From positions 499,001 to 563,000 of the forward strand of contig NC_090154.1 of the NCBI RefSeq assembly GCF_017916325.1: a stretch of 64,000 nt of DNA, given 5' to 3'. Source of the stretch: Leishmania martiniquensis. Taxonomy: Eukaryota; Euglenozoa; Kinetoplastea; Trypanosomatida; Trypanosomatidae. Every line of letters begins with the position of its first letter. Position 1 is the first letter of the stretch. The notes beneath the pieces are model-generated. The model saw only the letters and a program-made list of their open reading frames with translations. It had not been told where the DNA came from and did no database searches. Shown one piece after another: positions 21,396-32,139 of the stretch. Position numbers and translations under genes: made by a program.

Positions 21396-22237
21396 AAGCG
21401 GCCGTGCGCCAATCGTATTCGTCAAATTCTGCGACTCACGCAGACTGTCGATGACGGCGCGATGGCGTACACGTGCATGCGCGAAAGTCGACAGATGGCC
21501 ACGCAGCTTGCCTTGCTCCTCCCCTCTTCGCTCGCCTCCTGCGTCTCCCCTGATCCACTCCTGCAGGCGTGGAGTAAGGCTACTGCAGTGATTTCTCGTC
21601 CTGCCGCCGTCGAAGCGGGCGTCGCAGAGCGGGCCCATTTGGGGAAAGCGGAGAGGGGGGAGGTAGTCCGAGGGCGCGCCGAGGTGAGCGATGAGCGGCT
21701 TGCTCCTTCTGTTCTTTTTGTTTGTGTGTGGGGGGGGGGGCATTGGACGAAATGGAACGCATTGGTCTTTCACTCTATGAAACGCCGTAATAGCGACGAA
21801 CGACATGTACGGAGAAGGCGCGTTTGCCGCAGTGCTCGGCTGGCGTTAGCGCTCTCCCCCTCCCCCCTGTCGCATCGCACGAGGGGGGGTTCTGTGAAGG
21901 GGCCTCGCTCCCTGTCCTCTCACGCCACACCTGCCCCTCCCTCCCGCACACGCACACACACATACACACGCCCATACCTCACTGTTGCCACACTGACCTT
22001 TACAAGCAGAGACACTCGCCCAATTTAAATTACGCCCTTCTCCTCCCCCACCCACCCACCCATCCATCCCAGCTTGTCTCTCGGCGCAAGCGCCCGTAGT
22101 AGCCATCCCATACCCCATCCTCAGCAGCGCACCTTTGCATCAGCTTGTGTTCACGCCACCTGTGCATACAGGTGCGCACTCGCTCCTCGAACCTCCTCCC
22201 TCCCTCCCTTCAGTCATTACAGGATTGAGCAGGCACC
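21396..22237. other. Intergenic spacer upstream of PEX12
   Basis: It contains a G10 run near 21731, CA repeats near 21948-21968, and a strong pyrimidine tract (about 22186-22211) leading to an AG 25 bases before the PEX12 ATG. Confidence 0.5.
22212..22213 (+). promoter_or_regulatory. Candidate splice-leader acceptor AG for PEX12
   Basis: A tract of about 26 pyrimidines ends directly in this AG. No ATG lies between it and 22238, so it supports the chosen start. A second AG is at 22221-22222. Confidence 0.45.
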
Positions 22238-23608
22238 ATGTTCGAGAGCAACCTCCCCTCGCAGATCAACACCTCCTCACCTCTGCCGACAGTGGTGGAG
22301 GTGCAGCTCACGACCAGCATCAACCAGTCCCTCCACAAGGCATTTCAGTTCGCGCACACCCTACTCGCCGAGAAGAGCGACCGGGCGGCGGTACTGCTGC
22401 CGTGGAGTGATGAAATATTTTTTGCCGTGTCAGGGATGCTGGAGCGGCTGATGCTGCAGCATGCCGACACAACTTTCTCCGAGATGATATTCGCCCTGCG
22501 TCGAGCGGAAGTTGATGGGCCGCTTGCCGCCGCCCCGGCAATTTCTTCATCGCCCGCCGCCGCATCTGGGCCGTCGTTTCCAGGGCGGCGGCCTGGTGCG
22601 CGTGGCCGCTACCTTCGCTGGCTGCTGCTGGGGCCGCCGCCAGTGACGACTCCAGAAGAACGCGCAATGAACTTTATCAACGAGGGCCTCTCCTCACAGC
22701 TGCGCCTTCACGCCAGCGCACCAGCAGACGCTGGCGTCGCGGCGGCGGCGACGCCGACTCCGCTTGTGGATGGCATCGCAGCAAGCGCGAAGGTGGGGAT
22801 AGGTAGCGAAGCGGACGACGCAGCACTCTCGCAACTGAAGTCCGTCGAGCTTCTCAAGGCTGAACACGCTCCATACGGTTACCTGCGCTTTAAGCCACTT
22901 AGCCGTCGCAACAAGATCATCTCCCTCTTCCTATTGACGCTCAAGCCATACTTGGAGAGGAAGGCGGAGCAGTGGTACGTTCGTAACACCGACAACTCCG
23001 TCGACACTGTCGCCATGCGAAATGCTTATGCTCACCGCTACCCGCATCGAGCGGCCCTCTTGCGCTTTCTCGCGCAGTACGTGTACCCGGCCTACCACAT
23101 CGTAAAGCAGGGGTCACGGCTCTTGTATATGTTGTGCTTCGTTCTCGAGATGACCCCCTACACGTCGCCGCTGCATCGCGTTTTCGGTATCGCGCTGCGT
23201 CGGAGCACTCTCGAGGACTCGCTGACGACGGGCCCCCGTGCCCAGCGCGCGCTTCTCGTCGCACGAGTTGTGCTGCTTCTCGTCTTCTGTGGCTTCCGGC
23301 TGCTGGACTTCACACGAAACGCTGATGGGGCGTCCTCGCCACGCCAGATACGAGAGGAGGGGTTGCCAATTCCACCGCCGCCAACGCTTGGCGGCGACGT
23401 GCCGCTGCCACAGGACCGAAGTCGCCTCCCGAAGGCTGGTGAGTGCCCCATCTGCCACAGGCGCGTCACAAACGCGGCAGTCTGCCTCGTCAGCGGCATT
23501 GTGGGATGCTACCCGTGCCTACAAGGGTACGTTCGTGACCAACATGCGTGCCCTGTCACGCAGCAGTCGATGGGGATGGAGCAGGTCCGCCGCATTTTCG
23601 AGTGCTAG
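22238..23608 (+). CDS. PEX12: Peroxin 12, glycosomal import RING component
   Basis: 456 residues. The C-terminal RING-like domain has C403-x2-C406 and C424-x2-C427, followed by the PEX12 hallmark YVRDQHACPVT (C438); as in other PEX12 proteins only one zinc site is complete. Upstream are the conserved Pex2/Pex12 N-terminal region (LEVAL-type helices, LKPYLERKAEQWY near 230-245) and at least two hydrophobic membrane segments (about 265-300 and 330-350). With PEX2 and PEX10 it forms the ubiquitin ligase that recycles the PEX5 receptor in the peroxisomal, here glycosomal, membrane. An Ala/Pro-rich insert (about 95-180) interrupts the N-terminal domain. Identification is firm from the RING and the segment after it. 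Confidence 0.93.
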   Translation: MFESNLPSQINTSSPLPTVVEVQLTTSINQSLHKAFQFAHTLLAEKSDRAAVLLPWSDEIFFAVSGMLERLMLQHADTTFSEMIFALRRAEVDGPLAAAPAISSSPAAASGPSFPGRRPGARGRYLRWLLLGPPPVTTPEERAMNFINEGLSSQLRLHASAPADAGVAAAATPTPLVDGIAASAKVGIGSEADDAALSQLKSVELLKAEHAPYGYLRFKPLSRRNKIISLFLLTLKPYLERKAEQWYVRNTDNSVDTVAMRNAYAHRYPHRAALLRFLAQYVYPAYHIVKQGSRLLYMLCFVLEMTPYTSPLHRVFGIALRRSTLEDSLTTGPRAQRALLVARVVLLLVFCGFRLLDFTRNADGASSPRQIREEGLPIPPPPTLGGDVPLPQDRSRLPKAGECPICHRRVTNAAVCLVSGIVGCYPCLQGYVRDQHACPVTQQSMGMEQVRRIFEC

Positions 23609-24709
23609 GGCGCGGCGGTGCTCAGCAAGGCAGTTCGCACGCACGCAGCTGGGCATCCGAGGGGGAGAGGGGGGGGGGCGGGTTGAGGCGATCAAATCCC
23701 ACGCGCCTCTGGCAGCCCTGTTCTTCGTCCTCTTTTTCTTGGGGGGCTTCCTCCACCTGCTCGTCGCCATGTCCCTTGCGCATCGACGTGCACGTCCCGC
23801 TCCCCCTCCCTTTCCCACCCCCTCCCCCCTCAGTCGGGCTCGTATGATTATCCTCTAAAATGTGCCGAGGCGAGCAGATGGCGTGCGTATCGTGGCGGCA
23901 GTCCCCATCGGCCTCTCATCACGAGACGCCCTTTTTGCCTTCTCGAAATTCGCCGTGCCGACGCTTTCCCTCTGTCGTTTCTTCGGCCCTCTCCCGTATG
24001 CCTTTTTCGGTACCCGCTGGTAGGGGAGCTTCCCTCGGTGCTCAGCGACTCGGGCCGACATCGAGGCCGTCTTTGCCGCTGCTGATGGGGTCCATGTGGC
24101 GGCTCTTCTATGTGCGTGTTGCCCCTTGGCCTGCATTTTTATTTGTGTATTGTGTCGAGAGGTGGGGAAGGGGAAAAGGTGCCACCGTTGACGGCCAATC
24201 CCTCACGTCTCTCTTGCGAGGACGGAGTCCTGCGTCGCTCTTGCACGAGCTGAGCCACATGCGTGTGATTCTTTGCATGGGTATGTGCGCTCCGGTGAAG
24301 CGTGGAGAAGATACAGCAGTTTGTGTGTGTGTATGTGTGTGCACGGTGTTCGTGCGCGAATGTATCGTCACCTCCTCCCAAAGAAGAAGCGGGGGTGGGA
24401 GGGGGGGCATTACACCCGTCTTCTCGGCTTCCTCATGTGTAGCCGTTCTTGACGAAAACGAGCGGCCTCAGCGTTGTCCATGACTGCCGCTGCTCTCCAA
24501 GCCGCGCGTACAGCCTACTCTCCTCTCGACGGACCTCCCTCTCTCTTTCCATTTTGGGGATGCATGAGCCCCCCCTCCACTCTGTGTCTCAGGTGCGCGT
24601 GGATGCGCCTCACACACACACACACACACACTCACAGAGCGTGTGTAGAAGCGGCCCGAAACCCAATAGAGCGACTCTGGCCGCCTCTTGAGGGCTGTCC
24701 AACCCAGCG
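23609..24709. other. Intergenic spacer
   Basis: It has a G-run at 23669-23678, GT repeats at 24321-24340, and CA repeats at 24609-24631. A 207-codon + frame (23860-24483) has the Ser/Arg/Cys-rich composition of non-coding Leishmania DNA and was not accepted. Confidence 0.5.
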
Positions 24710-25216
24710 ATGGGCGGCATCAAAGGGGGCGTTGGCAGCTTCCTCCTCCGTCGTACAGCTGCGAAGAGCATTCGCCAAAGGCACTTTACTGGGCCGCAGT
24801 TCTACAAGCGCAAGACCTTTCACTTCCCCATCGGTCACCATCAACTTCACCGCCGCGTTGCGCCGGCGCTGCAGACCGGGTCACCGACGCATCAGCTGGA
24901 GCATCAGCGCTACGCCCACCTTCCAGGAGATGCCCGCACGCGGCCGAGTGAGGACTTCACCTTCTCCCACGCTGCCTCGCCGCACAGTGGCGGATGGTGT
25001 CGGGGGCGGGTAGACAAGGCCATGTACGCCTGGGCAAAGCGCGGCTCGCTGCAGCTCTACCAGATGGGCGGCAAGCGCGAGACCTTCGTGTGCTACCGAT
25101 GCGGCTACCCCGTGAGGAGCGCTCTGGTCGCCATCAAGGACGAGAATTGGGATTACCGCATGTGCTACAGCTGCTACACAAAGACTGTCGACACCGGGAT
25201 GGAGCGAAACACGTGA
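24710..25216 (+). CDS. Zinc-ribbon protein, predicted mitochondrial
   Basis: 168 residues. The C-terminal part has two CxxC knuckles, C128-x2-C131 and C152-x2-C155 with 20 residues between, i.e. a four-cysteine zinc ribbon. The first 70 residues are basic (LLRRTAAKSIRQRHF) with no acidic residue until about position 64, consistent with a mitochondrial leader or an RNA-binding tail. Aromatic residues surround the ribbon (WDYRMCYSCY). Small basic proteins with one zinc ribbon are common among mitoribosomal subunits, but I cannot assign it to a named family. The start is the first ATG after the pyrimidine-rich spacer. Confidence 0.75.
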   Translation: MGGIKGGVGSFLLRRTAAKSIRQRHFTGPQFYKRKTFHFPIGHHQLHRRVAPALQTGSPTHQLEHQRYAHLPGDARTRPSEDFTFSHAASPHSGGWCRGRVDKAMYAWAKRGSLQLYQMGGKRETFVCYRCGYPVRSALVAIKDENWDYRMCYSCYTKTVDTGMERNT

Positions 25217-25898
25217 AGGCTGATGCGCCTCTCGTGTGCTGGCGTGGTGCTTCAGTGCGCTCACTGTCTCACCCCCACACACACACACAGCCACCGCCAC
25301 CACCACCATCCTCCCTGATTGACCGCATACTCTATCCAGCACGCCGCATTGTTGCGCTTTAAAAATAAAAATGGACTGATGGGCTCGCATGGAAAGCAGT
25401 GCTCCGCGCCTGCACACTGCTGCTCACATCCTCAGCGGGCCTCGCGTGCATCCTCTTTGGGTGTCAGCCTACAGCCCGCTCCTCATCGAAGGCGGAGATG
25501 GAAGGGTAGGCGACGAGCCATCTGTCACGGCGAACGTCCCGCAGTCGTGTAAAACCCATGTCAGCAGCGAAGCCGCGCCCCCTCCCTTTTTGCCTTATAA
25601 CCGATGGGCCCTTGCTCTCTCTCGCTGACTGCCTCGCGATCGTCCTCCGTCATGAACATTTCACACACACACACCTCCGCCCCCCTCCCTCCCTCTCTCC
25701 CTCCTCTCTCTCTCTTTTCCCCTCTTCTTCGAATTCTCTCGTGACGTCGGCCATCGTATAGTCGCACACACGCGGAGGCATACAGCGCGAAAACGAAGAG
25801 CCGACGGGCGGGCCGCAGTGCACCTACGCCTCGCTGCGTCTTTCCTCTGGTCTAGCGGAACCGCACAGTGCTCCGCAACCCACCGAATAACCTCCCCC
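25217..25898. other. Intergenic spacer
   Basis: A CA run (25277-25289), followed by a very long CT tract (about 25676-25737) and an AG at 25760-25761 that would serve trans-splicing of the next gene. No coding frame. Confidence 0.5.
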
Positions 25899-26591
25899 AT
25901 GGCGGACTACACCGCTGCAGGCACCGACACCTCGGTGGTTGACGACAACGTCCCCCCAGGCATCACGGGGAAGCAAGATGAAATCATTCAGTACGTGGCC
26001 AAGTACGTGGTTGCCTCCTGTGACGGGGCGCGGTATCAGGACAAGGTGCGCACGCGCACGAAGCACAACCCATACTTCGACTTCCTAAACACGAAGCACC
26101 CGTACCACCCGTACTATCAGTACCTCCTCGAGTCATACCGGCATTGGATGCGCAACAGCGAGGCAGTCGGGATGGGGACGTGGGGCGGCGGCGGCAGCGG
26201 CGTCGATGGTATGCAGGAGCAAGGGCAGCAACAGCAGTGGGGCGAAGAGGAATACGACCAGTACTATGGCGCCTACACTGGGCAGGCGAACGGTATCGAC
26301 TATCAGGGAGGCGCCGGTGGTCATCTGAATCAGGGGAGCGGCTATGTAGACACGACTCGCTCTGCGCATGCGCAGAACGCCAGCAGCGGGGTTGATCCCA
26401 CCGCATATGTGTCGGAGACCGCCACTGCGACCAGCTACAGCGTTGGCTACGATCCCTCTGCCGTGGGCCCGGAGCCGGTGCAGGCAGCGACTTCCACAGG
26501 CGACGGTGAGGCGCAGGCCGAAGAAGACGAAGACGACCAGTACGAGTTGGTCATGGAAAATGGGCAGTGGGTGTCACGAAAGCGTGTGTAG
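25899..26591 (+). CDS. SURP-domain protein, putative splicing factor
   Basis: 230 residues from the ATG at 25899 (the frame stays open upstream but has no ATG). Residues 28-80 form a SURP (SWAP) module with its typical progression: IIQYVAKYV helix, then a central R.R.KHNPYFDFLN element and an HPYHPYYQYLL end. SURP modules bind partner splicing factors, e.g. in SF3A1. The remainder is Gln/Gly/Tyr-rich and disordered, ending in an acidic stretch (EEDEDDQYELVMENGQWVSRKRV, last 20 or so residues) that could be a short docking motif. At 230 residues it is far smaller than SF3A1 and has only one SURP module, so it is not simply that subunit. Nuclear pre-mRNA processing, mainly trans-splicing in these organisms, is the likely role. 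Confidence 0.85.
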   Translation: MADYTAAGTDTSVVDDNVPPGITGKQDEIIQYVAKYVVASCDGARYQDKVRTRTKHNPYFDFLNTKHPYHPYYQYLLESYRHWMRNSEAVGMGTWGGGGSGVDGMQEQGQQQQWGEEEYDQYYGAYTGQANGIDYQGGAGGHLNQGSGYVDTTRSAHAQNASSGVDPTAYVSETATATSYSVGYDPSAVGPEPVQAATSTGDGEAQAEEDEDDQYELVMENGQWVSRKRV

Positions 26592-27425
26592 CCTGACTGT
26601 CTGCTGGGGCACAGCTCGATCGAATGGGGTGCAGTGCGGCACATATGTGACGTTGGCGGGAGCTGCGCGTGCCCAGATTCGCAGCGAAGGACCTGCGGCA
26701 ACAGCTCCGGTGTGCTAAGGCAGGGGCAGAGGAGGGAGGAGTCAGATGAAGCACTGGCCTGCCACCTCCCCTCTACCGTTTATATGCTAACCCCTGCATA
26801 CGCACATATAAATATATGCAGTTATTTCTGTGTGTGTGTGTGTGTAAAAAGAAGTGGACATGGACAGCTGTGCTCTTAGTCTCCACATACAGACACACAT
26901 ATACACACGGCGCCTCACAGGTTCCCTGCACGAGGCTGTGCAACTGGTCGATCCAGGCGCGCGATCGCCTGGCGCTGCCATCCATATACCCTCCCTTCTC
27001 TATGTCGCTGGAACTGATCACGTGCGGGGCTCTTTTATTTTCATCTCCTGTGTGTGTGTGTGTGTCTGCGTGAGTTTCTGCATCTCCGGATGCATCTCTC
27101 TGAGCCTAATTGCCCTTCACCTCCACAAAAGCACTCCCGCATCCGAATGCAGAGCTCATCACATCAGCTGCATGTCCATTCATAAAGACGCACGCACACA
27201 CACCTCTCTCTTCAGTTTGCTGGTTGGCTGTGGCTGCGACAGGCCTCAGTGGTCCCCCTTTTTTTGCCCCGCCACCCCCTCTTGCCCCTCTCTCGGCGCT
27301 CCGCAGACATCTGCTCAGGTTCATCCCTCACACAGCAGCGTGGGTGTCGCCATTGTCGACCGCCTACTTCCTCAACTGGCATCGCCGCCACCGCCATCCC
27401 TTCGTCTTGCCTATCCCTTCACAAA
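26592..27425. other. Intergenic spacer
   Basis: AT-rich patch (26808-26822), GT repeats at 26831-26845 and 27050-27064, and pyrimidine tracts. AGs at 27317-27318 and 27335 follow pyrimidine-rich sequence and could be acceptors for the next gene. No credible gene. Confidence 0.5.
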
Positions 27426-28259
27426 ATGGGAACTTGTCCCTCCATCTCCCAGTCCGAGGTCGGCATCGTCGAGACCTGTGGCCGCTTCTCCTACAGCGCT
27501 GATCCCGGCATCCACTGCCTGTGGTGCGGCTCCAGCCTTGTTCAGCGCATCACGCTTCGCCTGCAGGAATATGAGGTGAGGGTCGAGTCGAAGACGAAGG
27601 ACAACGTCTTTGTCACATTGTCGCTCGTCATACAATACCAGGTGGCCCCCGACAAGTTCGCCGAGGCGTACTACGCATGCGACTCGTCGCTGGAGTGCAT
27701 GCGGGACTATGTCCTGAACTCGATTCGAGCGAAGGTGCCTCTGTACAAGCTGGAGGCACTGTACGTCGAGCGCGGCACCATCTCGCAGCAGCTGAAGCAT
27801 GAGGTGGACGCGATCATCAACACCTATGGCATCGAGATCGTCTCTGCCCTCATCTCTGACATCGATCCTGGCTCGGAGATCACGAAGGCAATGAATGATG
27901 TGCAGAAGTTCCAGCGACTGCGCGTCGCTTCCGTGGACGCAGCTGAAACAGAAAAGCTGAAACGCGTGCGCGCTGCTGAGGCGCGGTGCGAGGCGCGCCG
28001 CCTCTCCGGCGAGGGTCTCGCCGAGCAGCGCAAGGCCATCGTTGCTGGACTGATGCAGTCTATCGACAACATGCAGGGTGAGGTGCGCGACTTGAGTTCT
28101 GATGACGCGGCGAACATGCTGCTGATGAACCAGTACTACGACACGCTGCAATCTATCGCCGCCAACAGCCGCTCGAGTGTCATGATGTTGGAGTCAAACG
28201 GCGGGCTAGAGAAGGTGGCGGCGCAGCTGCGCCAAGGAGTGACAAGCATGATGCAGTAG
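27426..28259 (+). CDS. SPFH/HIR-like membrane scaffold protein, copy 1
   Basis: 277 residues. It aligns by eye with plant hypersensitive-induced-reaction (HIR) proteins: an N-terminal VGIVETCGRFSYSADPG segment, then ESKTKDNVFVTLSLVIQYQV in the Band-7/SPFH core (about 50-75), followed by a coiled helix with SGEGLAEQRKAIVAGL (about 195-215). SPFH proteins oligomerise into rings on membranes and organise microdomains. The start MGTCPS has Gly2 and Cys4, fitting N-myristoylation plus palmitoylation, as in plant HIRs (MGN...C). It is the more diverged of two tandem paralogues (next gene at 29597). The 59-codon upstream extension has no ATG. Confidence 0.88.
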   Translation: MGTCPSISQSEVGIVETCGRFSYSADPGIHCLWCGSSLVQRITLRLQEYEVRVESKTKDNVFVTLSLVIQYQVAPDKFAEAYYACDSSLECMRDYVLNSIRAKVPLYKLEALYVERGTISQQLKHEVDAIINTYGIEIVSALISDIDPGSEITKAMNDVQKFQRLRVASVDAAETEKLKRVRAAEARCEARRLSGEGLAEQRKAIVAGLMQSIDNMQGEVRDLSSDDAANMLLMNQYYDTLQSIAANSRSSVMMLESNGGLEKVAAQLRQGVTSMMQ

Positions 28260-29596
28260 GTGAAAAAGAGGGGAAGACAACGCTACTGTGGATCAACATA
28301 GCAGTTCTGTGCACTCCGTCACCCACTTCCCGCCCTTTCTGCAGAATGGGTACAAACACAGACACACGCCTGCACACACAACGCACATCCTCTTTTGGCC
28401 TCCCCCTTCGAACTCGGTAGCCTCTGTGTGTGTATGTGTGTGTGTGGATGGGGGAGAGGGAGAGAGGAGGAGGAGGCGTGCGAATATGTTCCCTCCCTGC
28501 GTGCGGTTCGTCAGCTCAGCGCTCTCTGTCTCGTCATCGCTTTTTTTCTTTTCCTTACGTTTACCCGTCTGGTCTGCTTGAGCGTATGCCGCTCTGACCG
28601 GTGCGGCGGCAGCGACGGGAGGCGGTCACCCAACTACACGTCGCTGCGTGTCTGTCCAGGCGGAAGGACTGCATGGCTTTCCGATCGTCGCTTTCTTTCG
28701 CTCCTCTCGCGAGCGCTGCCCCCCCTCATTCTTTGCTGCGCCACCCCACTCGGTTGGCGTGTGTATCTGCGGATATATATATATATATGTGTGTGTGGGT
28801 ATGTGCGCCTCTGTGTCCTCTCTGTGTGTATGTGTCTTGAAGTGTGCGGAGGTGCTCGCCATTCTCTGCTCGTTGTCCTCTCTTCGGGTCCTGCAGAGGG
28901 GGAGAGAGGGACGGAGGATGCGGATATACGGAGGAGAAGAGCGTATTTTCTCGGGGTGTCGAAGCTGGGCAATGCACACTTCCTTTTGACCTCTCTTCAT
29001 CGCCGCTCCGTTGTCGTCACGGCCAACACCCCTTCACTGGCACGGACGGTGGCGTGCGCGATTCCCCCCCCCCAAACACACACAAAAAAAAGAATTTTAA
29101 TGCGTCTTTTCCTTCAAATGTGTGTGTGTGTGTGTCTGTGTCTCCTGCCCTCCGCGCCACCGCTCGCTCTTTAAACCGCCTCTTCTCTATACCCTCTCCA
29201 CAACCCCCGACACATGGGTGGCACACGCACGCAACTCAGTCTTTTTACTCACAGCCCCCTCATCCTCCCCTCCCCTCCCCTTTTCCACCGGCCATTTCGT
29301 ACACGTCGCTTCGACTTCTTCTTCCTGCCTTTCTCCCTCTCTCTCTTCTCTTTGCCTCACACACACCTGCACGCTCTTCTCCAGAGTGTGTGTATAGTGT
29401 GTGGTGAGTGTACTTCCCCAGGCCCCTCACGCACGCTCGCTTCTTTTTTTTCTCTCCCTTTCGCCCTGTTCCCAAACGCTCTGCTCGCCACGCCCCCCCT
29501 CCCCCATCTCATCCCCTCCGCCACGCGCGCGTACTCCTGTCCCACCCCACACCGCAACGCTTTCCTCGCTCCTGGCACGCGTGCTCGTGCAGCAAA
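28260..29596. other. Intergenic spacer between the two SPFH genes
   Basis: GT microsatellites (28425-28445, 29119-29134), an (AT)n-(GT)n block at 28774-28797, an A8 run at 29084, and extended C/T tracts from 29165 to 29520. No credible gene. Confidence 0.5.
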
Positions 29597-30448
29597 ATGA
29601 GCTGCTGTGGCTGCGGGTGCGTGTCGACGTCGCAGGTCGGCATCATCGAGAACTGTGGCAAGTTCGACCGCACTGCGGATCCGGGCTGCTTCTGCTTGCT
29701 TCCGTGCGTCGAGTCGGTGCGCGGTGTCGTCTCGCTCAAGGTTGCCATTGCGACTGTTCGCGTCGAGACAAAAACACGCGACAACGCCGTCGTCAACATA
29801 GAGACCCGGTTGCACTACAAAGTCATCGCTGAGCGCGCCGAGGATGCCTTTTACCGCTTCTCGAACCCCTCAGAGCAGATCGCGAGCTTCGCCGCCAGCA
29901 TTGTGCGTGGCGAGGTGCCGAAGTACACCTTGGACGAATTGTTCCTCATGTCGGACGATATCAAGAAGGTGGTCAGTGCCGAGTTGACCGAGAAGCTGTG
30001 CTCCTTTGGCTTCTCCCTGGAGAGCACACTGCTCACCCGCATCGAGCCGAGCGGAAGCGTCAAGATGGCGATTTCTCAGACGCAAATCAACGCTTACCGC
30101 CGCACGGCAGCTGAGCACGAATCGGAGCTGAACAAGATTTTGGCGGTGAAGGCGGCCGAGGCAGACTACGAAGAGAAGCGGCTCTCCGGTGTGGGCCTCG
30201 CTTTAGAGCGCCAGGCGATTATGAAGGGCCTGAAGAGCAGCATCGAGTCCTTTGTGAACACCGTCCCGGGCATGTCCGCGAAGGATGTCATCACACTGCT
30301 CTTGCTCAATCAGTACTTCGACGCGATGAAGGAGGTGGGCTCTGGAAGAGATAACCAACTCATCCTTATGCCCAACACGGGTGGCGCTGGCCACGACCTC
30401 ATGGCTGATCTCGTGGCGGCACAGGCTGGGGCAGCCAGGATGACATGA
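29597..30448 (+). CDS. SPFH/HIR-like membrane scaffold protein, copy 2
   Basis: 283 residues. It is closer to canonical HIR proteins than copy 1: VGIIENCGKFDRTADPGC near the start, ETKTRDNAVVNIETRLHYKV in the SPFH core, the coil-coil segment with LSGVGLALERQAIMKGL, and a C-terminal MSAKDVITLLLLNQYFDAMKEV. The start MSCCGCGC lacks Gly2, so myristoylation is not expected, but five cysteines in the first eight positions suggest multiple palmitoylation. Two tandem paralogues with different acylation signals may form mixed or distinct ring oligomers. The ATG at 29597 matches the start of homology. Confidence 0.9.
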   Translation: MSCCGCGCVSTSQVGIIENCGKFDRTADPGCFCLLPCVESVRGVVSLKVAIATVRVETKTRDNAVVNIETRLHYKVIAERAEDAFYRFSNPSEQIASFAASIVRGEVPKYTLDELFLMSDDIKKVVSAELTEKLCSFGFSLESTLLTRIEPSGSVKMAISQTQINAYRRTAAEHESELNKILAVKAAEADYEEKRLSGVGLALERQAIMKGLKSSIESFVNTVPGMSAKDVITLLLLNQYFDAMKEVGSGRDNQLILMPNTGGAGHDLMADLVAAQAGAARMT

Positions 30449-32139
30449 TAAGGAGCTGCTGGCAAACACAGCGGGCGCGGCAAGAGTGCAATCGAAGACG
30501 CGAGCGAAAGCGGTAGTGTGTGTTGCAGGGGGGAGGGGGTAGCGGTTGTCGAGAGGGTAAGAGGAGGATGAGGTGTGTGGGAGGAGGACCGAGGGAGGAG
30601 GGAGGGAGGGGGGCTCATGCGCAGATGGAAGCGCCCATACCTTTCGAATCCCTCAGCCATCCGCATATATGCGAGCCGCGCAACTGTCAGCCCCACGCAC
30701 GCGCACGTGCGCGACGAGGGATGCGTTGCGCGAGGAGAGCTCCGAATTCGCCTCTCCCCACCCCCCACCGCCCACCGCCCATGTTGGGGTTGCCCCACCG
30801 ACACCACAGGAAATGAAGCAGAAAGACAACGATAGCAGCGATAGTTCGCGTGAGGAAAGTGGCCAGTCAAGCCCCTGGACAGCCCCCGGCGTTTATAAAG
30901 CACGTCCGCCGCCTTCTCTCACTCGATCATGCCTCCTTCCCTTCCCCTCACCTTCTTTTTGTTGTTGTTGGCTCAAGCGCTGTCTGCGCGCGCACGCCCT
31001 AGAGAAGAGCGTGCAGCGGCGCGCCGCTCTTCATCGAGGCCTGCTCATTGTAAAGACTCTTGACGCGGTGGCCGTAATGTGAGAGCAGCTACGACAGAGG
31101 AAGGAAAAGAGAGCTGGGCTGAGCTCTCTGCATCCGTCTGGGCCTGTCAGTCCCTCTCGATGGGGCGGGCGTATGTGCATGCGCGTCGTCAGACCATTCG
31201 CTATCGCCTTTGTATTTCTTTCGTTCGGCATGTCTTTGGCGCCGTCGTTCTCTCACCCTTTTTTCTCGTCGCTGTGGTTGTTGCCATTTTCCGCCTCTCT
31301 CTCTCTCCCTCTCTGTGCATCCGACACACACACATACTGTTGGAGTCATCGCTGTCTTCTGCCCCTTTCCAGCATCCTCCTCCCCCCACCCCCTCCATCA
31401 CGCCCTCCGCCACTCACCATCTGTCCGCCACTGCCCTTTCTCCCTCTCACGTCCCTTGGCTGCGTTGCCCCTCATCTTGCACGCCTGCGTCCCTCCTCGT
31501 CAAGGTCGCCTCGCGTTCTCGGAGGTGCCTCTCTGCCCGATGTGCGTGCGATGCGGAACAAGACCGCCAAGAGGAAACGAAGGCGTCGACGTGAGGGCAT
31601 CGAGAAGCGGTGGGAAGGCGCTCGGCACCTTTTTTGGGGGGTGCTCGTTTCGTTGTGCCCACCCCTTCGAGGTCGTCCCCAGCGTCCTTCCGCATGAGCT
31701 GCCTCTCCTGCCCCCTCTCTGACTTTGTCGCTGAAACAGGCATCAAGCGCGCATGTGCATGCTACGTTCCAGTCTGCCCCATCACTCCCTCTCTGCTGTA
31801 TTCTAGCGTGCTCCAGCTGTGGCGCGCTTGTCTGCCCGGCATCGAGCCTAGACGCCCGCGCATGCGCTGTCTCCGTGCAGTAGCAGCAGCAGCCGTACCC
31901 CCTTCGCCCTCGTGCAGCTCACCTCTGGTACCCTCGCGCACACACAACTGCCGCCGTCTACCCGTCTCCCCCTTCCTCCCCCTGCGCCCCTCTCCGACAC
32001 TGGCCACACTTCAAACAGGTCCCCACCGCCACCACCACGAGCCATCCAGCAGCGCTGAGTCCAAGCGAAAGACACACTTGCACGCACACGGAACTGTATT
32101 CTTGTGCCCAGCGTCCCATCCTCTCGTCTACCCCTCAAG
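30449..32139. other. Intergenic spacer
   Basis: Purine-rich strand at 30524-30615, then pyrimidine-rich blocks (31290-31520, 31950-32030). Several frames of 70-230 codons are open but all have Ser/Arg/Pro-rich composition typical of spacer DNA. Nothing accepted. Confidence 0.5.

Noticed and set aside
23860..24483. 207-codon + frame between PEX12 and the zinc-ribbon gene
   Set aside because: ATG start, but the composition is Ser/Arg/Cys with a translated GT repeat; no ordered segment.
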